Assembly: GCA_045656005.1 (NCBI GenBank)
Contig: JAZOQG010000076.1
Location: 1 to 23,663, forward strand
Length of the DNA stretch: 23,663 bases
Origin: JAZNQN01 sp045656005
Lineage (GTDB): Bacteria; Bacillota; Clostridia; UMGS1883; UMGS1540
Reading direction: 5' to 3'
Both the position numbers and the translations under genes were made by a program. A model generated the notes under the pieces. It was not told the DNA's origin and did not search any database. It saw nothing but the letters and a program-made list of their open reading frames with translations. Shown here one piece after another: positions 22,044 through 23,663 of the stretch; within the stretch, counting starts at the first letter, position 1, and each line of letters begins with the position of its first letter.

Positions 22044-23663
22044 ATGAAAAAGAAATGGAACTTTTTAAGTGATGAACTTTCCAGGGAAAAAGTAAGCGCT
22101 TTGGCGAGAAAAGAAAAAATTTCGCCCGTCTGCGCGGCACTTCTTTTAAACCGCGGGATAGATGGAGAAAATATAGAAAGTTTTTTTAATGCAGACAGAA
22201 AAACACTTTTTGACCCATATCTTTTAAAGGATATGGAAAAGGCAGTAGGGCGCATTGAAAAAGCAATTTCGGAAAAAGAAAAAATAACTGTTTACGGTGA
22301 CTACGATGTTGACGGAATAACATCAGTTGCAATGCTTACAAGTTACCTGAAAAAGAGGGGGGCAGTTTGTACATACTATATTCCCGAGCGTGAAAGCGAG
22401 GGATACGGACTAAATTGCGGTGCCATAGAAAAAATAAAAAATGGAGGCACAAAACTTATTATAACTGTTGATAACGGTATTGCCGCAATAAAAGAGGCGG
22501 AATTTGCAAAAAGCCTTGGAATTGAGCTTGTGATATGCGACCATCATGCGTGTTCCGAGGTTTTGCCAGATGCGGTGGCAGTTGTAAATCCGAAAAGAAG
22601 TGACTGCCCATATCCTTTCAAGGAGCTTGCAGGAGCAGGTGTGTGCTTTAAAATGGTTTGTGCACTTGAAGGTGACAGCGACAAAATAATAGACGAATAC
22701 GCAGAATATGTCGCCCTCGCAACTGTTGCAGATGTGGTTTCCTTAAAAGAAGAAAACAGAACACTGGTGCTACTTGGCATGGAAAAAATGAAAAAAGAGA
22801 ATATACCGTGGCTTGATGCACTTTGTGCGGTGTCAGGAATTGAAAAGGAGAACATAAATTCATATCACATAGGTTTTATGCTTTCGCCCCGTCTTAATGC
22901 CGCAGGAAGAATGGGGACGGCTTACAAGGCGTTAAGGCTTTTACTTACAGATAATATAGAAAGTGCAATGGAAATTGCAGAAAGGCTTAACGTAAACAAC
23001 AATCTGCGTAAAGATATTGGAAACGCAATATATGATGAGGCTATCGAAATGATAGAAAACGGTGATTTTGAAAACAAAAAGGTTATCGTTTTGGCAAAAG
23101 AAGGCTGGCATGGTGGAATAATAGGAATTATAGCCTCTAAAATTGCAGATACTTATGGAAAAAATGTATTTCTTCTCACAATAAACGGAGATGATGCCAA
23201 AGGCTCTGGCAGGGGAGTTGAAGGAATAAGTCTTTATCAGGCACTTTGTTATTGCGAGGGTACGCTTTCAAAATTCGGAGGTCACGATATGGCGGCAGGG
23301 GTATCCCTTTCGTCTGACAAAATAGCGGAATTTGACAGAAAAATAAATGAATATGCCGACAGCGTTATAGAGGGCGATATTATTTTGACTCTTCCGATAG
23401 ATTGCCGTCTTTCCTGCGAAGGGTCACTACTCTCACTTATCGATGAAATTTCGCGTCTTGAACCATTTGGATGCGACAATGAAAGACCTGTATTTGCAGT
23501 AGGTGATGCGCTTGTGAGGAGTGTAAGAAAAACAAGAGACGAACGTCATATGATGCTGAAATTTTTAAAAAACGGAAAGGAATTTTCCGCAATTGCATTT
23601 GGGTTTGGCGATATGGCAGACAAAATCCATCTTGGTGACAAAATATCGATGGCTGCACACCTT
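22044..23663 (+). CDS. recJ: Single-stranded-DNA-specific exonuclease RecJ (3' end outside the window)
   Basis: The frame is open from the ATG at 22044 (GGAG upstream at 22035-22038) to the last base of the window, 540 codons without a stop. RecJ degrades single-stranded DNA 5' to 3' in recombination and repair. DHH-phosphoesterase motifs are present: YGDYDVDG with Asp86, Asp88 and Asp90, TVDNGI near 141-146, DHH at 166-168, and SPRLNAAGRMG near residues 278-288. The DHHA1 part shows GWHGGIIGIIASKI, GSGRGVEG and KFGGHDMAAG. The last visible part is the start of the OB-fold region. Full RecJ proteins have roughly 560-800 residues, so little to one third is missing. Confidence 0.95.
   Translation, partial: MKKKWNFLSDELSREKVSALARKEKISPVCAALLLNRGIDGENIESFFNADRKTLFDPYLLKDMEKAVGRIEKAISEKEKITVYGDYDVDGITSVAMLTSYLKKRGAVCTYYIPERESEGYGLNCGAIEKIKNGGTKLIITVDNGIAAIKEAEFAKSLGIELVICDHHACSEVLPDAVAVVNPKRSDCPYPFKELAGAGVCFKMVCALEGDSDKIIDEYAEYVALATVADVVSLKEENRTLVLLGMEKMKKENIPWLDALCAVSGIEKENINSYHIGFMLSPRLNAAGRMGTAYKALRLLLTDNIESAMEIAERLNVNNNLRKDIGNAIYDEAIEMIENGDFENKKVIVLAKEGWHGGIIGIIASKIADTYGKNVFLLTINGDDAKGSGRGVEGISLYQALCYCEGTLSKFGGHDMAAGVSLSSDKIAEFDRKINEYADSVIEGDIILTLPIDCRLSCEGSLLSLIDEISRLEPFGCDNERPVFAVGDALVRSVRKTRDERHMMLKFLKNGKEFSAIAFGFGDMADKIHLGDKISMAAHL

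Noticed and set aside
1..23663. CRISPR array, insertion sequence or defence island
   Set aside because: No regularly spaced repeats, cas genes, transposases or known defence genes are visible in either strand.

Overview
The window reads as chromosomal DNA of a low-GC, Gram-positive anaerobe of the class Clostridia; I cannot place it more precisely. Pointers are the AT-rich intergenic DNA, strong AGGAGG-type ribosome binding sites, sigma-A-like promoters with 17-bp spacers, the murT-gatD pair for lipid II amidation, a TepA/YmfB-type ClpP-like protease, an Asp23/Gls24 protein, lipobox-type binding proteins and an Arg?-His-Gln-Lys tRNA cluster. No phage, insertion sequence, integrase or CRISPR array is visible.

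Layout. Bases 1-349 hold the end of a tRNA operon (3' end of a probable tRNA-Arg, then His, Gln and Lys) closed by an intrinsic terminator. Bases 350-2070 look like a small accessory patch: a run of three hairpins, a truncated and frameshifted serine hydrolase relic that still has a promoter, and an EamA-type drug/metabolite exporter. Bases 2007-6154 form a tight three-gene operon with its own promoter and terminator: a DUF4965 (glutaminase A-like) protein, a cytoplasmic class-C-beta-lactamase-like serine hydrolase and an aldose 1-epimerase. Bases 6157-9428 hold a copper-exporting P1B ATPase with metal-binding domains at both ends, followed by tepA.

The minus-strand block 9407-14098 is a complete leucine branch operon, leuA-leuC-leuD-leuB, converting 2-ketoisovalerate to 2-ketoisocaproate. 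Its leader carries a terminator-like hairpin whose 5' arm (RNA sense) can also pair with an upstream segment, so it may be an attenuator. It faces tepA and the two share a hairpin that encodes both C-termini. Next come an orphan family-5 peptide-binding lipoprotein (plus strand) and, converging on it, murT-gatD (minus strand), which amidate the D-Glu of lipid II. A TAXI-type TRAP transporter (binding lipoprotein plus fused permease, separated by a hairpin) follows, then an Asp23/Gls24 gene on the minus strand, a DUF5662 gene and the 5' 1620 bases of recJ, which runs off the window.

Most genes are ordinary housekeeping or transport functions. The parts I rate most worth a second look are the leuA leader, the DUF4965-hydrolase-epimerase operon, the palindrome shared by the tepA and leuB ends, the tRNA-Gln with a one-base gap in its acceptor stem, and the hairpin run beside the tRNA operon. 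I found no clear new multi-gene defence or mobile system.
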